Source of the DNA: Halichondria panicea
Taxonomy: Eukaryota; Porifera; Demospongiae; Suberitida; Halichondriidae
Length of the DNA stretch: 64,000 nt
NCBI RefSeq assembly: GCF_963675165.1
Contig: NC_087388.1
Location: 4,841,047 to 4,905,046 of the forward strand
Direction of reading: 5' to 3'
Shown: positions 36,001 to 46,423 of the stretch, in pieces
Numbering within the stretch: the first letter of the stretch is position 1
Layout: every line of letters starts with the position of its first letter
Translations under genes and position numbers: made by a program
Notes under the pieces: model-generated
Database searches by the model: none
The model's input: only the letters and a program-made list of their open reading frames with translations
Told to the model about the DNA's origin: nothing

Positions 36001-36929
36001 CAGCTTTCTGAGGAACCTGTTTTCCATGCTAAACCTATTTCTTCTCCAACAGTCCGTGACACAATACAAGAGTCATATTTAGCATCCATAGCTTCATTGA
36101 CAGCAGTGATATTGACTACACAAATAGAGTTAGTACCCACGCAAAGATTTATAACAGCAATGGGTCCAGATATCCCACTGAAATCCTCCACTAATGACAC
36201 TGCACACACAACAGTATTTTCAGCGATCGACTGAAAGCCACAATTAATTTGAAGTTCATACAAAGCGGTCACTCCACAGGTACTTAGGCCTCCACAATCA
36301 GGCAGGTTGCAAACACGTAACAGTCTTATAGCTCGTGCACTAACAGGATGATAGTCGACGACAACATAATAGGCAAATCCACTACTCACAAAACCACCAT
36401 ATGAATAGAATTGTCGTCCAAAGGGAATCTTAAATACCAGTTCATTACGCATATCTGATGGATTGTTTTCAGAAGATCTACTGAACTCCTCTCCAAATTG
36501 TTGCAGTACCATTCCCTGACCTATACCAGTTCCAGTTATTGCTCCAGTGTAGAAACTGTCTCCTGACGTAAATATAGCTACTCCAAATCTAATATCTCCC
36601 CGAATAGCATTACTGACTCTCCTGATAGGACCAGCACTGAGGTTGCTTGCATTGTACACAGAGCAAGAGAGATCATCTAAACACACTACCAACATCCCAG
36701 TAGAGCTCAGGGCCAGTGCTTTGCTAGCAATGATAGTAGCTCCTAGATCAACTGTCTCCTCTTGTATTAGCTGTGCATTCAGTCTATACAGGTAGTTGTC
36801 TGCAGCAATGAATGTTCTCCCAGTGGAGTCAACTTGCAGTCCTGGGTAAAATCCGGAACTAAAAAAGGAGAAAGTTTGAGAATGAACTGCTCTTTGCAAC
36901 AGAAGCAAAAATAAGAGTGACAGTAACAT
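27079..36929 (-). CDS. Receptor tyrosine kinase with Sema, three PSI and IPT domains (MET/plexin-like ectodomain)
   Basis: Cell-surface receptor of 23 exons, predicted 1,477 aa. Exons, 5' to 3': 36929-35979, 35894-35706, 35643-35515, 35455-35241, 34834-34729, 34686-34561, 34507-34409, 33091-32980, 32693-32505, 32293-31897, 31816-31582, 30874-30653, 30597-30439, 30386-30163, 30108-30077, 30007-29915, 29864-29781, 29719-29502, 28459-28347, 28061-27896, 27805-27663, 27437-27280, 27152-27079. All introns are GT-AG and the total is divisible by three. Signal peptide 1-17, Sema-like propeller to about 420, PSI about 424-470, second PSI about 495-525, third PSI about 645-690, then IPT/TIG repeats ([26 protein letters not shown]). 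Transmembrane helix about 1070-1092. Kinase: GQGEFG (1158-1163), VAVK (K1184), HRDLAARN (D1291), DFG (D1309), [19 protein letters not shown]-like TDVWSYG. All catalytic residues are present. Confidence 0.93.
30937..31510 (-). repeat. Dispersed ~570-bp repeat in receptor intron 11
   Basis: Reverse-orientation copy of the family seen at 58520-59073: from CACCGTGGGTGCTGATGCC through a CA microsatellite (about 31422-31460) to CTCGCCTGCGCATG. It accounts for most of the 707-bp intron between 30874 and 31582. Partial copies at 37438-37970, 40555-40640, 53385-53425 and at the window start. Confidence 0.75.
32751..32912. mobile_element. 162-bp TA-flanked MITE in receptor intron 8
   Basis: Ends CTAGAATGTTTTG and CAAAATATTCTAG are inverted, with TA on both sides. 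Relative at about 26071-26270. Confidence 0.75.
33597..34372. repeat. Tandem ~380-bp duplication in receptor intron 7
   Basis: The unit at 33597-33968 recurs at 33993-34372: GAATACTGACT, GGAGCGAAGCAAAA, GAGGCGCATTAGCACATGTA, AGTACAAGCGATCCTCTTCA. The last part also occurs at 42960-43080 beside the receptor pseudogene, so this intron was included in the receptor duplication. Confidence 0.8.
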
Positions 36930-39599
36930 AGCTGTTAGTCTTATACCAGACGTAAAGCGGAATGGTCTTTAACAGCATGTGTGGCCCTAAATAGCGCAGA
37001 TTAGCAGGCCGATTTGTCTCTTATAATTTTCTAGCTTTGTTCACTTGATGTCAGGAACGGAAGTTATTTAACCACACCCCTCAAATTCTTCACATAATAA
37101 TTACAACATTCATGGAGTAGCGGATGATGCCTATAGAGCTGTACTGTACGTGACAGCTCTAGAAGGCTTTCAGCTCTACTTTACTAAGTATAGACTAGAT
37201 CTACTATGAGTACATTGGTACCAGGACTCCAGTGAGCAAGCTATAGAAACAGGTGCAGGTGGTCGACAAAAACAGATCACCCATTGTTACCAAAATAAGT
37301 AATAAGTCATTCAATTGAAATTGTTATTGCAAATAATTATTAAACATGATAGGTAACCATTCAGGGCAATTGAATAATGTTCAATAGCATCCCATTATTG
37401 TTTCAAGCATTCGAAAGCAGTATTGCCATGTCAGTAGTTATGCCTCGAGGTGTAGCCGCAGGAGGGATACGGTAAAAGCTGACTGTACATGTGTGTACGT
37501 GTCTGTAACTGCTCAACGGTTGCAATGCAACGAAAACTAACGGCTTCTATAGGCTTCTAGCCACATTCTCTTGGATTTTGATTCGTGGATTAGCAAACTA
37601 AAGCTTCTTTCTCGAGTTATGGCTAGTTTGACTCACATTGAAGGTTGTTGCAGTCTCTTTAGAATCTTTCATAGCATCATCTGTCCGCACAAACTTTCTA
37701 TTCAGCATATGAGTTAGCCTTGCACTAAAAAGCGCTAGCTTTTTTTTAGCTGCAATACTCAGAAAATATCTGTTAAAACAGCTAGCTAGCTAGCAGTAGC
37801 CATTGTGAAATTGATCTCTTAATTATTCCTGTGGATGTAATGCGCATGTGCGCTCATTCCCCATGGTGAGAAAATAATATCCGATCCAGATCCTCCTGGC
37901 AGAATCATCTTTGTCTTGAGGGCCCGGTAAGCCACAAAACACTACCATATAACAATATAGATAACAATATGCATGTACACAGGTCTTTTCTTCTTAGATA
38001 TTATATACACTGAACTACAGATCCTGGAAGAATCAATTTTCTTCTTTCTTGAGGTCCTGGTAAGCCACATAACACAATAAATAACAACAATAGATGCATG
38101 TAAATAAGTCTTTTCTTCTCAGTGACTTTATATAGATAAGCTAACTTTAATATAAAATTCATTACAGAAACTAATATAACACTCTAATACTTTTGAGCGA
38201 AAGCAAAAACATGGTGAGAGGCATTAGCACAACGCCAGCTTGAATACTAGTTTGGTCAGCAGTACTTCACTTCAACATCTAGTCGAACACGTCTCCAAGA
38301 TACACGCGTACACGCAAAGTGGGCTGTCCAGCACAGTATACACATTCATGTATATGAGTTGATACTTCCCATCATTTGCTGTTTCCATTGAACCCAGCAA
38401 CATTCACTTGGATCTAGAAAACAAAGGCAACAAATTGCAGCTCTAAAGCAAGTATTCTTAACAGAGAAGTGGAGAGAACAAAATGTAGATACTCTGAGAC
38501 AGGATAAGGCACTAAGACATGCAAGTATTAATAATGTCGTCACATTTCTGCATTCTTTGATACATTTTGTAGGCTAAGGAAAAATTACTGGAATAAAACG
38601 CTCCATCTAGTCTCATCCACAAAGCAGATTTGTTTCACTACACGTTTTAATTAAATATATGAATGTACATACGTACTTTCTAAATAGGATGTCAAACAGG
38701 GAGAAAAGAGGAGAAAAAGAGGTGCAACGAATGCTCTGAATGTAAAAGAAGATAGTGGACATGCAAAGACAGTCATGCTGTTGGGGGCATAATATGTTAT
38801 AGTTGTGACACATGCACGAGTGCCACATGGGATATATTGGCTCAGTAGTGACTCAGAGGAGGTTGGACACGCGTCATAATGTTTTACGGAGGAAATGTGT
38901 GTGCATGGAGAGATATACGGAGACTTGCAGAGAACAGTAGCTATTCAGCCAAGTCAAAAGCCTGCAAGCGATTTTAGCACTCCATACTAGTAGTAAATGA
39001 TGCTAAAATACCCAGTGAAACTAGAAACTGAGTAGCATAGTCATACTAGAAGCAATGAGCCAGAAACTTAGATTACAGTAGACTCTCGCTATTCCGGCTC
39101 CCTGAAGTACGGCCACCTCGATATACCGGCCATTTGGCTTGGCACGGAATGCTAGCTATAAATTATGTTTACTGCACAAAACTCACCCTGAAGTACGGCC
39201 ACTCGCTATTCCGGTTACCGGCCAGTGCTGGCTGTCCCAAACAAGGTTTTCAATGTAATTTTATACGTATATTACGGCCAGATATGACGTTTTGGGTGTG
39301 GTTTAGCAAATAAAATTGGATTACACTTAAATTAAGAACAAAATGATTCATTATCCTACATTATCCTTGAGACAAGAATCGCAAAAGTAGTCATTAGATT
39401 CGAGGTAAGGTCGTTTTTAAGCCGCGGCTATTTCCTGAGCTACAGCCACCTCGCTATTCCGGCCAAGCTGCATGGTCCCAAGGGTGACCGGATTAACGAG
39501 AGTCTACTGTAATCACAAACATCAAGTTGTTGCTGCACTTACCTTTGTTTTTTACTCCTGTCTTGATGTAGCAGGTATAGCAATCATAGGATAACACCA
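36930..39599. other. Region upstream of the receptor kinase: repeats, no gene
   Basis: Contains a dispersed repeat (about 37438-38120, related to 58520-58890 and 11755-12090) and a TA-flanked MITE (39076-39509). No ORF with family character. The receptor promoter would lie just above 36929 on the reverse strand, but no clear TATA was found. Confidence 0.55.
39076..39509. mobile_element. 434-bp pogo/Tigger-like MITE
   Basis: Ends CAGTAGACTCTCGCTATTCC and GGATTAACGAGAGTCTACTG, with TA on both sides. The terminal sequence CAGTAGACTCTCG..ATTCCGG resembles pogo/Tigger ends. GTACGGCCAC and CTCGCTATTCCGG recur inside. Non-coding. Confidence 0.82.
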
Positions 39600-40348
39600 T
39601 AGAACAAGTCAATTCTTATCGTGATTTAGGGATAACAGTTACGCAAGATCTCTCATGGTCTCAACAGCATAGTAAAATATGTGGAAAGGCTTACATGTCA
39701 CTCAATCTTATTAGAAGAATCATTCCAACAAACTATTCAACTAATTTAAAGAAACAATTATATCTGTCTCTTGTCAGAACTCACTTAACATATTGCTCGC
39801 AGTTGTGGAGACCTAAATTAATAAAGGATATCAAGTCACTAGAAAAAGTGCAACGCAGAGCCACCAAATATATCCTTAATGATTATGTATCAGACTACAA
39901 AGCAAGACTCTGCAAATAAAGTTATTGCCCCTCATGCGATGGTTTGAACTGCAAGATATCATGTTTATTGTGAAATGTATGCAGCAGCAGTCGGATGATA
40001 TAAGAGAACTAGTATCTTTCACTTCATCCAAAACCAGGGCAGGCTGCTCAGGCCATTCCCTTCAAATTAAATTTGCTAGAAATAACTATTCAAGACACTT
40101 CTACTTCATTAGAATTGTAAAAGTATGGAATAAATTGCCGTCGAATTTAATAAATCTAGATTCATCTCTAGGAACAATCAAGAAAAAGACTTCGGACTTT
40201 TTAGTGTCAGATTTTCTAGAAAACTTTGACAGAAATAACTTATGTTCCTTTCATATGGTTTGCCCATGCTCTAAATGTCATTTAGAAAATGCTTGTCACA
40301 AATGGTGCAATCTGATTGGTTACTTGGAGGTCCTTTATTTCTCATAGA
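39600..40348 (+). pseudogene. LINE (non-LTR retrotransposon) reverse-transcriptase C-terminal fragment
   Basis: Translation gives the region after the polymerase domain typical of CR1/jockey-like LINEs: DLGITVTQDLSW, SLVRTHLTYCSQLW, LEKVQRRATKYIL, then VKVWNKLPSNLIN and a terminal cysteine cluster CPCSKCHLENACHKWC. A stop and frameshift at about 39917-39925 separate two ORFs, and the polymerase catalytic part is absent, so this is a dead 5'-truncated insertion. No poly(A) tail could be fixed with confidence. Confidence 0.85.
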
Positions 40349-41177
40349 GACCTCTCAGTCATTCAGAGGTCTTCTATGGAGGTCCATTATAATTATGTTC
40401 ACTACATGCATTTAACATTTTCTACACAATCATACATGGAATGCTTAGCAACATCTATTTTATACATGCACAAGTACACCGAAGTCATAGTAACCATGAT
40501 GCAGTGCATCATTAAAAACTAATTTTTAAAAGTCTTTGTGTTCTGCAGTGCCGCTTTGTAGCTTTTATCTCCTACCAATAGCTAGTGCTCTAGTGCAGAG
40601 CTAACTACTAAGTAGAATAGCAACTTTCTATTAACCGTTTTTGCTATGCAAGAGACGGAAACTGCCTTCAATGTGAGTTTTTTTTATGTAGACTAGCCAG
40701 AGCAAAGCTTTAATGTTGCTTGAGGTTTGTAGAAACAGAGTCTTCTTTGTGTTAATAATAGCTTAGCTTGCTTAGCACTATTCTAAATCAGTTATAGGCC
40801 TCGTCCAACGGTCACTATGGAGTTTTGAGACCCTTAGGCCCTTAGTAGCACCCTCGCTACGCTCGAGATACTACAGCCTCGGGCCTTCAGTTCTCAAAAC
40901 CCCATAGAGACCTTGGACTCAGCCTATAACCTATATTTATAGGCTCCTCTGTTAACTATTCTTATCACTCTATAGATTATATACTATACATCAGCTGCTC
41001 CAATGTTGGAGTAAGTCTGTCAGCTATTTCCTCTCACCCAATCTTTTCACTTAATTTCTTTTGTGCATAGCTGTAAAGTTCACATAATAATAATAATAAT
41101 AATAGTGTTAAACTACTACGACTCATTAACTAACAGGAGATATAATACAAGAGAGATAGACAAGCAAGAATGGGTAA

Positions 41178-41451
41178 GGCCACTCCAAGTGATACTCTGG
41201 TTTCTGGTCCACCGCCCACATCAGATTTTATTCTTGGATTTCTATCTCATTATTGGATTTCTATCCCATTATTTCTACTACGCATGCGCCTAATGGTCCA
41301 TGTGATACAAAATAGTGTGATAATGATATTCATTTGCAAAATAATGAATTCATAAGATGAAATTGATAATGACATAATGAGAAAAGCCGCCCGCCCGCAT
41401 GCGATTAGAAAAACTTCAGGACCAGAAACCAGAGTGTCACTTGGAGTGGCC
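41178..41451. mobile_element. 274-bp Tourist-like (PIF/Harbinger) MITE with TAA target duplication
   Basis: Ends GGCCACTCCAAGTGATACTC and the near-perfect reverse complement (GAGTGTCACTTGGAGTGGCC). TAA occurs on both sides (41175-41177, 41452-41454), as expected for PIF/Harbinger. Confidence 0.82.
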
Positions 41452-41474
41452 TAAAATGCTGACTCAACAGGATC

Positions 41475-42500
41475 GAAAAGGATCGGTGTCATAGGAATGA
41501 AGGACTCCCCTAAATAATGACTCCCGCGGTGTCATAAAATGTTGGGCCCCCCATGTTTAGGCCCCCCACTGTGAGATTAGGCCCCCCCCTCTTCTGCCAT
41601 CCTTTTCTGCACGATAGAACGAAGTCAAAGAGATATAATAATATGGTAAGGTTAGCTCTATTAGTTGACAAAGCATCAAAGAGACTGCATGCATGCAAAG
41701 ACTCTGTATCAAGTAGCAAAAATGTTTGCATTATTATTCTATCATGGAATTCAAAGTGAAGGAAGATTCACCTTTCAAGTTACTCATGCTTTACCTATAA
41801 GAGTTAAATGCTTTGATGCAGCTCTGCAATGTTGGATCTGCCTGTAAGACAATCAATGTTGTTGCATAGCTATCGCCATAATTATTTGCAACTTCGTGCT
41901 TACTTTCTCAACCAAATTTCAGGACAAAAAAGTATAAAGCACACAATTTCAGTGCAAAGACAACAATTCATATCTTCCTCCATGTTTTCCTATACATACA
42001 AGATGTAAATTGTTGTGGGGATGCTCCAATAGCATCACTGGCTCAGCTCTCAAGTAATGTGGAATCATAGATAGAAGTCAAGAGAGAAACTGTTGTATCA
42101 TGGTGGAATCACAATAGCAGTTTTCTTTCGGGACAAGGGTAATCTTGGACAGTCCTGACCAATTCAGGACAGTTGGCACCTATGTGCTTCGTGCTGCATG
42201 AGGCCTGATTCATAGAATGACATGGTGCAGTATAGTGGCTGTGAGACCAGCTGTACATGCATGAAATGTGTGTGTGTGAGGAGAGCTGCATTCAGTAACT
42301 GGCACTGCATAGACTGTGAAGACCATAGAAGACTGCATGTATTGGTGTATTTTGAGAATGCACTGTCACATAATGTTACCGCTGTTGCGCTGTTAATGGT
42401 GGGCCTAAAATGTTAAAATTCTAGGCCCAGGGGGGCCCAATCCCATGGGGGGGCCTAAAATTTTATGACACCGGTCACTCCTACCTTCATTCCTCTGACA
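41475..42500. mobile_element. ~1 kb non-autonomous element with GGTGTCATAAAAT inverted ends
   Basis: The left side has GGTGTCATAGGAATGAAGG then GGTGTCATAAAATGTTGGGC. The right side has the inverse, CCTAAAATTTTATGACACC followed by CTTCATTCCTCTGACATTG. C-rich and G-rich tracts (GGGCCCCCC) lie just inside both ends. Target duplication not clear. Confidence 0.65.
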
Positions 42501-44047
42501 TTGCGTTTAAGCGTATTCATGAGATTATTGATGACTGTACGGGTACATAGCGCTTTTTTCACCTCTTTTCACCGTTTTTTTATGGCTATGTACCAATAGC
42601 ACCTATAATATAGCTAAGATTGTCTAACTAAGTAGTGTCCTGGATCACATATAGCCTCAAGCATGGAAATGAAGTCTAAAATCAGCAGCAGGATTGTTAT
42701 ACTGACAGTAAGACAATCAGTTGTCTCCTCAACCATTCCCAGCCTGTGCTTTACTCGAGGCTGTCTTCCTACGTTGAAGTAGACAGCCTCGAGTAATGCC
42801 GGGGCAACACGGATGGTTATTCGAGGTCGATTTTGTTGCCAATCCCTCTTTGCTCTATCTATGATTCTAGTAATACGGTATCTCATGCATTTACAGGTAC
42901 ATTCATACATTAATTAAAGCGTGTAGTGAAACAAAATTAATGTGTTGTGTGCAAATATCTATTGTTACAAACAGTACAAGCGATCCTCTTCATTCCACAG
43001 TCACATAAGCTAACCATCACAAACTTATTAAGTATCTATTGTTACAAATGGTACAAGCGATCCTCTTCATTCCACTGGATAATTCAATTACATAAGCCAA
43101 CCATCACAAAAATAGTAAAATACTCACTTGCCCATTGCCCACTGTACACAGGATGGAGCTCTCGTTCTCATACTGAGCTGTCAGACTAACTCTATTCACA
43201 ACACAAGAGTACTCAAAGCCATGCACCCGTCTAATAGAAGGGAAACTATATAACAATCAGGTACAGAGGTCCTGGGCCACCCTCACTGGTTGAGTGTACC
43301 CACCAGATGGGGGCGTGTCCAATAGAGAGGGCACTGGCTGATTGTAGAATGAGCTGTCAGCATCCAGGGTCGATGTATTACTGACATCGTACTGTGAAAA
43401 AACAATGCCATTAACACTAACGACTCAATGACTCAACCATGCATGCACTTACTCCTAGTATCATTGAATCATCAGTTGCCACAAACACAAAGGAAAACTG
43501 CTCCACCTTCACAGCTACTGAAGCCATAAAGATTAGGCTGTCTCCAAAATTGATACGAACTGGTGCTATTAGGTCAATACCACCATTTGGGGCGAGAAGG
43601 CCGACTGGACTGGGTGTGTCACATTTGTCCACAGGTATCTGGAAAATGAAGTGCATGTGCGTGTGAATTGCTATGAAGTATAAAAATGCATGGTATACAA
43701 ACCTGAGACTGAGGCAGAGTATCGCAGCTTTCTGAGAAGACTGTTTTCTATGCTAAACCAATATCTTCTCCAACAGTGCATGACACAATACAGGAGTCAT
43801 ATTTAGCGTCCATAGCTTTATTGACAGCAGTGATGTCGACCATATGGCAAGCCGTGTGGTTCAAAAATAGAAAGCACAAAACGTACTGTTATTATGCCTA
43901 TAAACGTACGTGTTTTGGCTATAAACGTACGTGTTTTCTATAAACATACGTGTTTTCTATAAACGTACGTGTTTCATTATAAACGTACGTGTTTCATTAT
44001 AAACGTACGTGTTTCATTTTAGCTTTTTGTGCAATTCTCTCTGTCAC

Positions 44048-44082
44048 TAGCCTCGATTCCAGGCGGCCTTGAAGTGAGGCTA
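44048..44082. mobile_element. 35-bp hairpin micro-transposon with perfect 9-bp target duplication
   Basis: TAGCCTCGATTCCAGG...GAGGCTA, flanked on both sides by CTCTGTCAC (44039-44047, 44083-44091). Removing it together with one flank copy gives a plain continuous interior for the surrounding element. Confidence 0.88.
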
Positions 44083-44115
44083 CTCTGTCACTTGCTATGT
44101 GTTTCAGATATAACC

Positions 44116-44153
44116 TAGCCTCGAGACCACTAATCGGCCTGGATTCGAGGCTA
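44116..44153. mobile_element. 38-bp hairpin micro-transposon with perfect 9-bp target duplication
   Basis: TAGCCTCGAGACCA...GGATTCGAGGCTA, flanked on both sides by GATATAACC (44107-44115, 44154-44162). Lies only 33 bases after the 35-bp member. Confidence 0.88.
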
Positions 44154-44349
44154 GATATAACCGGACACGTACGTTTATAATGAAACACGTACGTACGTTT
44201 ATAGAAAACACGTACGTTTATAGAAAACACATACGTTTATAGCCAAAACACGTATATACGTTTATAGGCATAATAACAGTACGTTTTGTGCTTTCTATTT
44301 TTGAACCACACGGCTTGCCATACGACCACACAAATAGAATTAGTACTAT

Positions 44350-44953
44350 CAGGAGCACATTACAGAAGGAGCGTCTTACCTCGGGATCCACATCTCGTGG
44401 AAGTTTGCAAAGCATGACCTTATATGCAAAACCACTAAGTGGGTCTGCGGGCGAGTGCTAATTGAGCTGACGGTGCACTTTTACCAAGCATAGGTCAATA
44501 AAAGTGAAAAGTTACAGCTAGCTAGCTAGCTATAGACCTGGAAGTAAACTCTCTCTTCTAAGAACCCCAGTAAGACTCCCTACTGCAAAAACAAAACGCC
44601 TAGTATGTGTTAGTCTAAGTCTAGCAAACTTTCTCTGTACAAAGTGACTGGATATGCTCCTATTTACAGAACTTTCTGTACCTCACCAATGACAGTCTCT
44701 TCTATGATGTTACCAACATCCATCAAAGATCTAGCTATTCATTTTTAGCTCTTTCTGGCTCAACCTAGCTCTCCTGCTGCTGCACTACATACAAAATCCT
44801 TTTATAATGATATTCACAGGCTGACCGCGGTCTGTAATTTATACACAGTACTTACACACACTCTTATAAGGCAATGCGGCGTTTACGAAAGCACACGAGA
44901 TGCGATTTCCGAACCCATGCACAGTTAGACGCTCCTTCTGTAATGTGCTCCTG
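44350..44953. mobile_element. 604-bp non-autonomous transposon, CAGGAGCAC ends, 7-bp TSD
   Basis: Full-length antiparallel copy of 13584-14179, with the same ends and subterminal blocks. GTACTAT flanks both sides (44343-44349, 44954-44960). The intact receptor supplies the empty site near 36105 (TTAGTACCCACGCAAAG). Confidence 0.88.
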
Positions 44954-45744
44954 GTACTATCGAAGCAAAGATTTATCATAGCAGTGGGTCCAGATATCCC
45001 ACTAAAGTCCTCCACTAGTGACACTGCACACACAATAGTCTGTCCATTGATTGGCTGAAGGCCACAATCGAACGCCAGTTTATACAAAGCCACATGTACT
45101 TGGGCCGCCACAATCAGGCATGTTGCAAACACGTAATAGTCTTATAGCTCGTGCACTAAACAGGTTGATAGTCGACGACAACATAATAGGCAAATCCACC
45201 ACTTACAAAACCACCATATGCATAGAAGCTTCGTCCAAAGAAATCATTAACCTCAACAACCAGTTCATTGCGTGTGCCTGATGGATTGTTGTCGGAAGAT
45301 CTATTAAACCCCTCTCCGAATTGTTGCAGTACCATTCTCTGTCCTTCATCATCGTCAGTTAATGCTCCAGTGTAGAAAGTGTCTCCTGATGTAATGATAG
45401 CTGCTCCAAATTCAAGATCTCCCACTATAGCATTACTGACACTCCTGATAGGACCATGCAGCACTGAGGTTGCTTGCATTGTACACAGAGCAAGAGAGAT
45501 CCACTAAACACACCACCAATATCCCAGTAGAGCTCAGGGACAGCCCTTCCTATTCTCTTAGATCAACTCTCTCCTCTTGTATTAGCTGAGCATTCAGTCT
45601 ATACAGGTAGTTGTCTGCAGCAAGGAATGTTCTCCCAGTGGAGTCCACTTGCAGTCCTGGGAGAGTTTCAGCATAATCATAGGAGAAATATTGAGAAAGA
45701 GCTGCTCTTTGCAGCAGAAACAAAAATAAGAGTGACAATAACAT

Positions 45745-46423
45745 AGCTCTACCTCTTAGTCTATTCTAGCATGCATTGCGATTGGCCTAAATAGCTGTGT
45801 TCCCAGGCCAAGTTTTCCCTTTTATTACGGTTAGGCACCTGTTGTGCCACAAATCCGAAAATCCGAAATGCCTGGAAATGAAGAGCATTATGGGTGTGGC
45901 CATGTGGGTGTGTCTGGAATTCGTGCGTATGCGTGCGTGTTGGTGTAGTAACATCACATTCACCACCTACACAGCCAAAAATCCACAGGTCCGTTTCAGG
46001 CCGCAGAAGACGCTACAGTAAGGTACATTGTATAACAGACTAGATAACGCATTCGTATAATAATTATGTACTTGTACTCTTTATACACTACAGCTGGACC
46101 TTTTAGTTTTATTGGTCATAAGGCCACACAAACTTAATGACTTGTTTCTCAGGCCCTCCCGCTTCAATTTTTGACCCCTCATGGGCTACATGGGTCCTTT
46201 TATTTACTTTAATATGGCCATGTTTAATTACCATCTCTTCACATGGTGCCTTTCCTTTTTCTACTTTGTATGTACTTTTCTTGACATGTAAGGAGGAGTG
46301 GCCAAGTTGTGGCCGGAAGTTTTTGCCCTACCAAGAAAAAAATACTCCTCCCATCTTCGATTTTTAATAGAATATGCCTGGGGTATGTGGCCTAAACATA
46401 AAATTATTTTCCCCACACTTAGA
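45745..46423. other. Region upstream of the 46424 gene fragment
   Basis: May hold further exons of the gene below: an ATG-initiated stretch at about 45878-45984 ends in AAAATCCACAG before GTCCG, and an open stretch lies at about 46152-46360. None is recognised and splice choices are ambiguous. Confidence 0.3.

Larger units (their letters stand above)
40349..42950. other. Spacer rich in inverted-repeat elements
   Basis: A hairpin element at 40791-40930 (GTTATAGGCC / AGCCTATAAC with AGTTTTGAGA / TCTCAAAACC inside), a Tourist-like MITE (41178-41451), a ~1 kb inverted-repeat element (about 41475-42500) and a hairpin at 42751-42794 (CTCGAGGCTGTCT / AGACAGCCTCGAG). The ORFs here are interior readings of these elements. 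Confidence 0.6.
43843..44322. mobile_element. 480-bp palindromic element with iterated ACGTACGT motif, 6-bp TSD
   Basis: Ends TATGGCAAGCCGTGTGG and CCACACGGCTTGCCATA. CGACCA flanks both sides (43837-43842, 44323-44328). Each arm carries five or six TATAAACGTACGTGTTT units. The parent receptor at about 36112-36122 shows the uninterrupted site (..GACTACACAAATAG). Two hairpin micro-transposons are nested inside. Confidence 0.88.
43128..45744 (-). pseudogene. Decayed partial duplicate of the receptor kinase (Sema end only)
   Basis: Starts at 45744 with a signal peptide and Sema start nearly identical to the intact receptor (SQ...[12 protein letters not shown]). The frame is lost soon after RVDL near 45557 and resumes as TSGDTFYTGAL and [11 protein letters not shown]. 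Exon 1 is then cut by two transposons (43843-44322 and 44350-44953). A nonsense TAG lies at 43748-43750 where the parent has Trp. Copies of exons 2 (about 43446-43640) and 3 follow, but exon 3 is joined mid-exon to part of exon 6 at about 43333; exons 4-5 and everything from exon 8 on, including the kinase, are missing. Clearly non-functional; it is not a processed copy because introns are retained. Confidence 0.88.

Noticed and set aside
41510-41850. ORFs on both strands around 41.5-41.85 kb
   Set aside because: They lie within the C/G-rich ends and interior of an inverted-repeat element and change frame at low-complexity tracts.
42751-42794. Hairpin CTCGAGGCTGTCT / AGACAGCCTCGAG as another micro-transposon copy
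   Set aside because: Ends differ from TAGCCTC...GAGGCTA and no 9-bp flanking duplication is present.
43900-44010. Regular ~20-bp repeats (TATAAACGTACGTGTTT) that could suggest a CRISPR-like array
   Set aside because: No spacers of constant length and unique sequence; the units are adjacent, lie in the arms of a palindromic transposon and the genome is animal.
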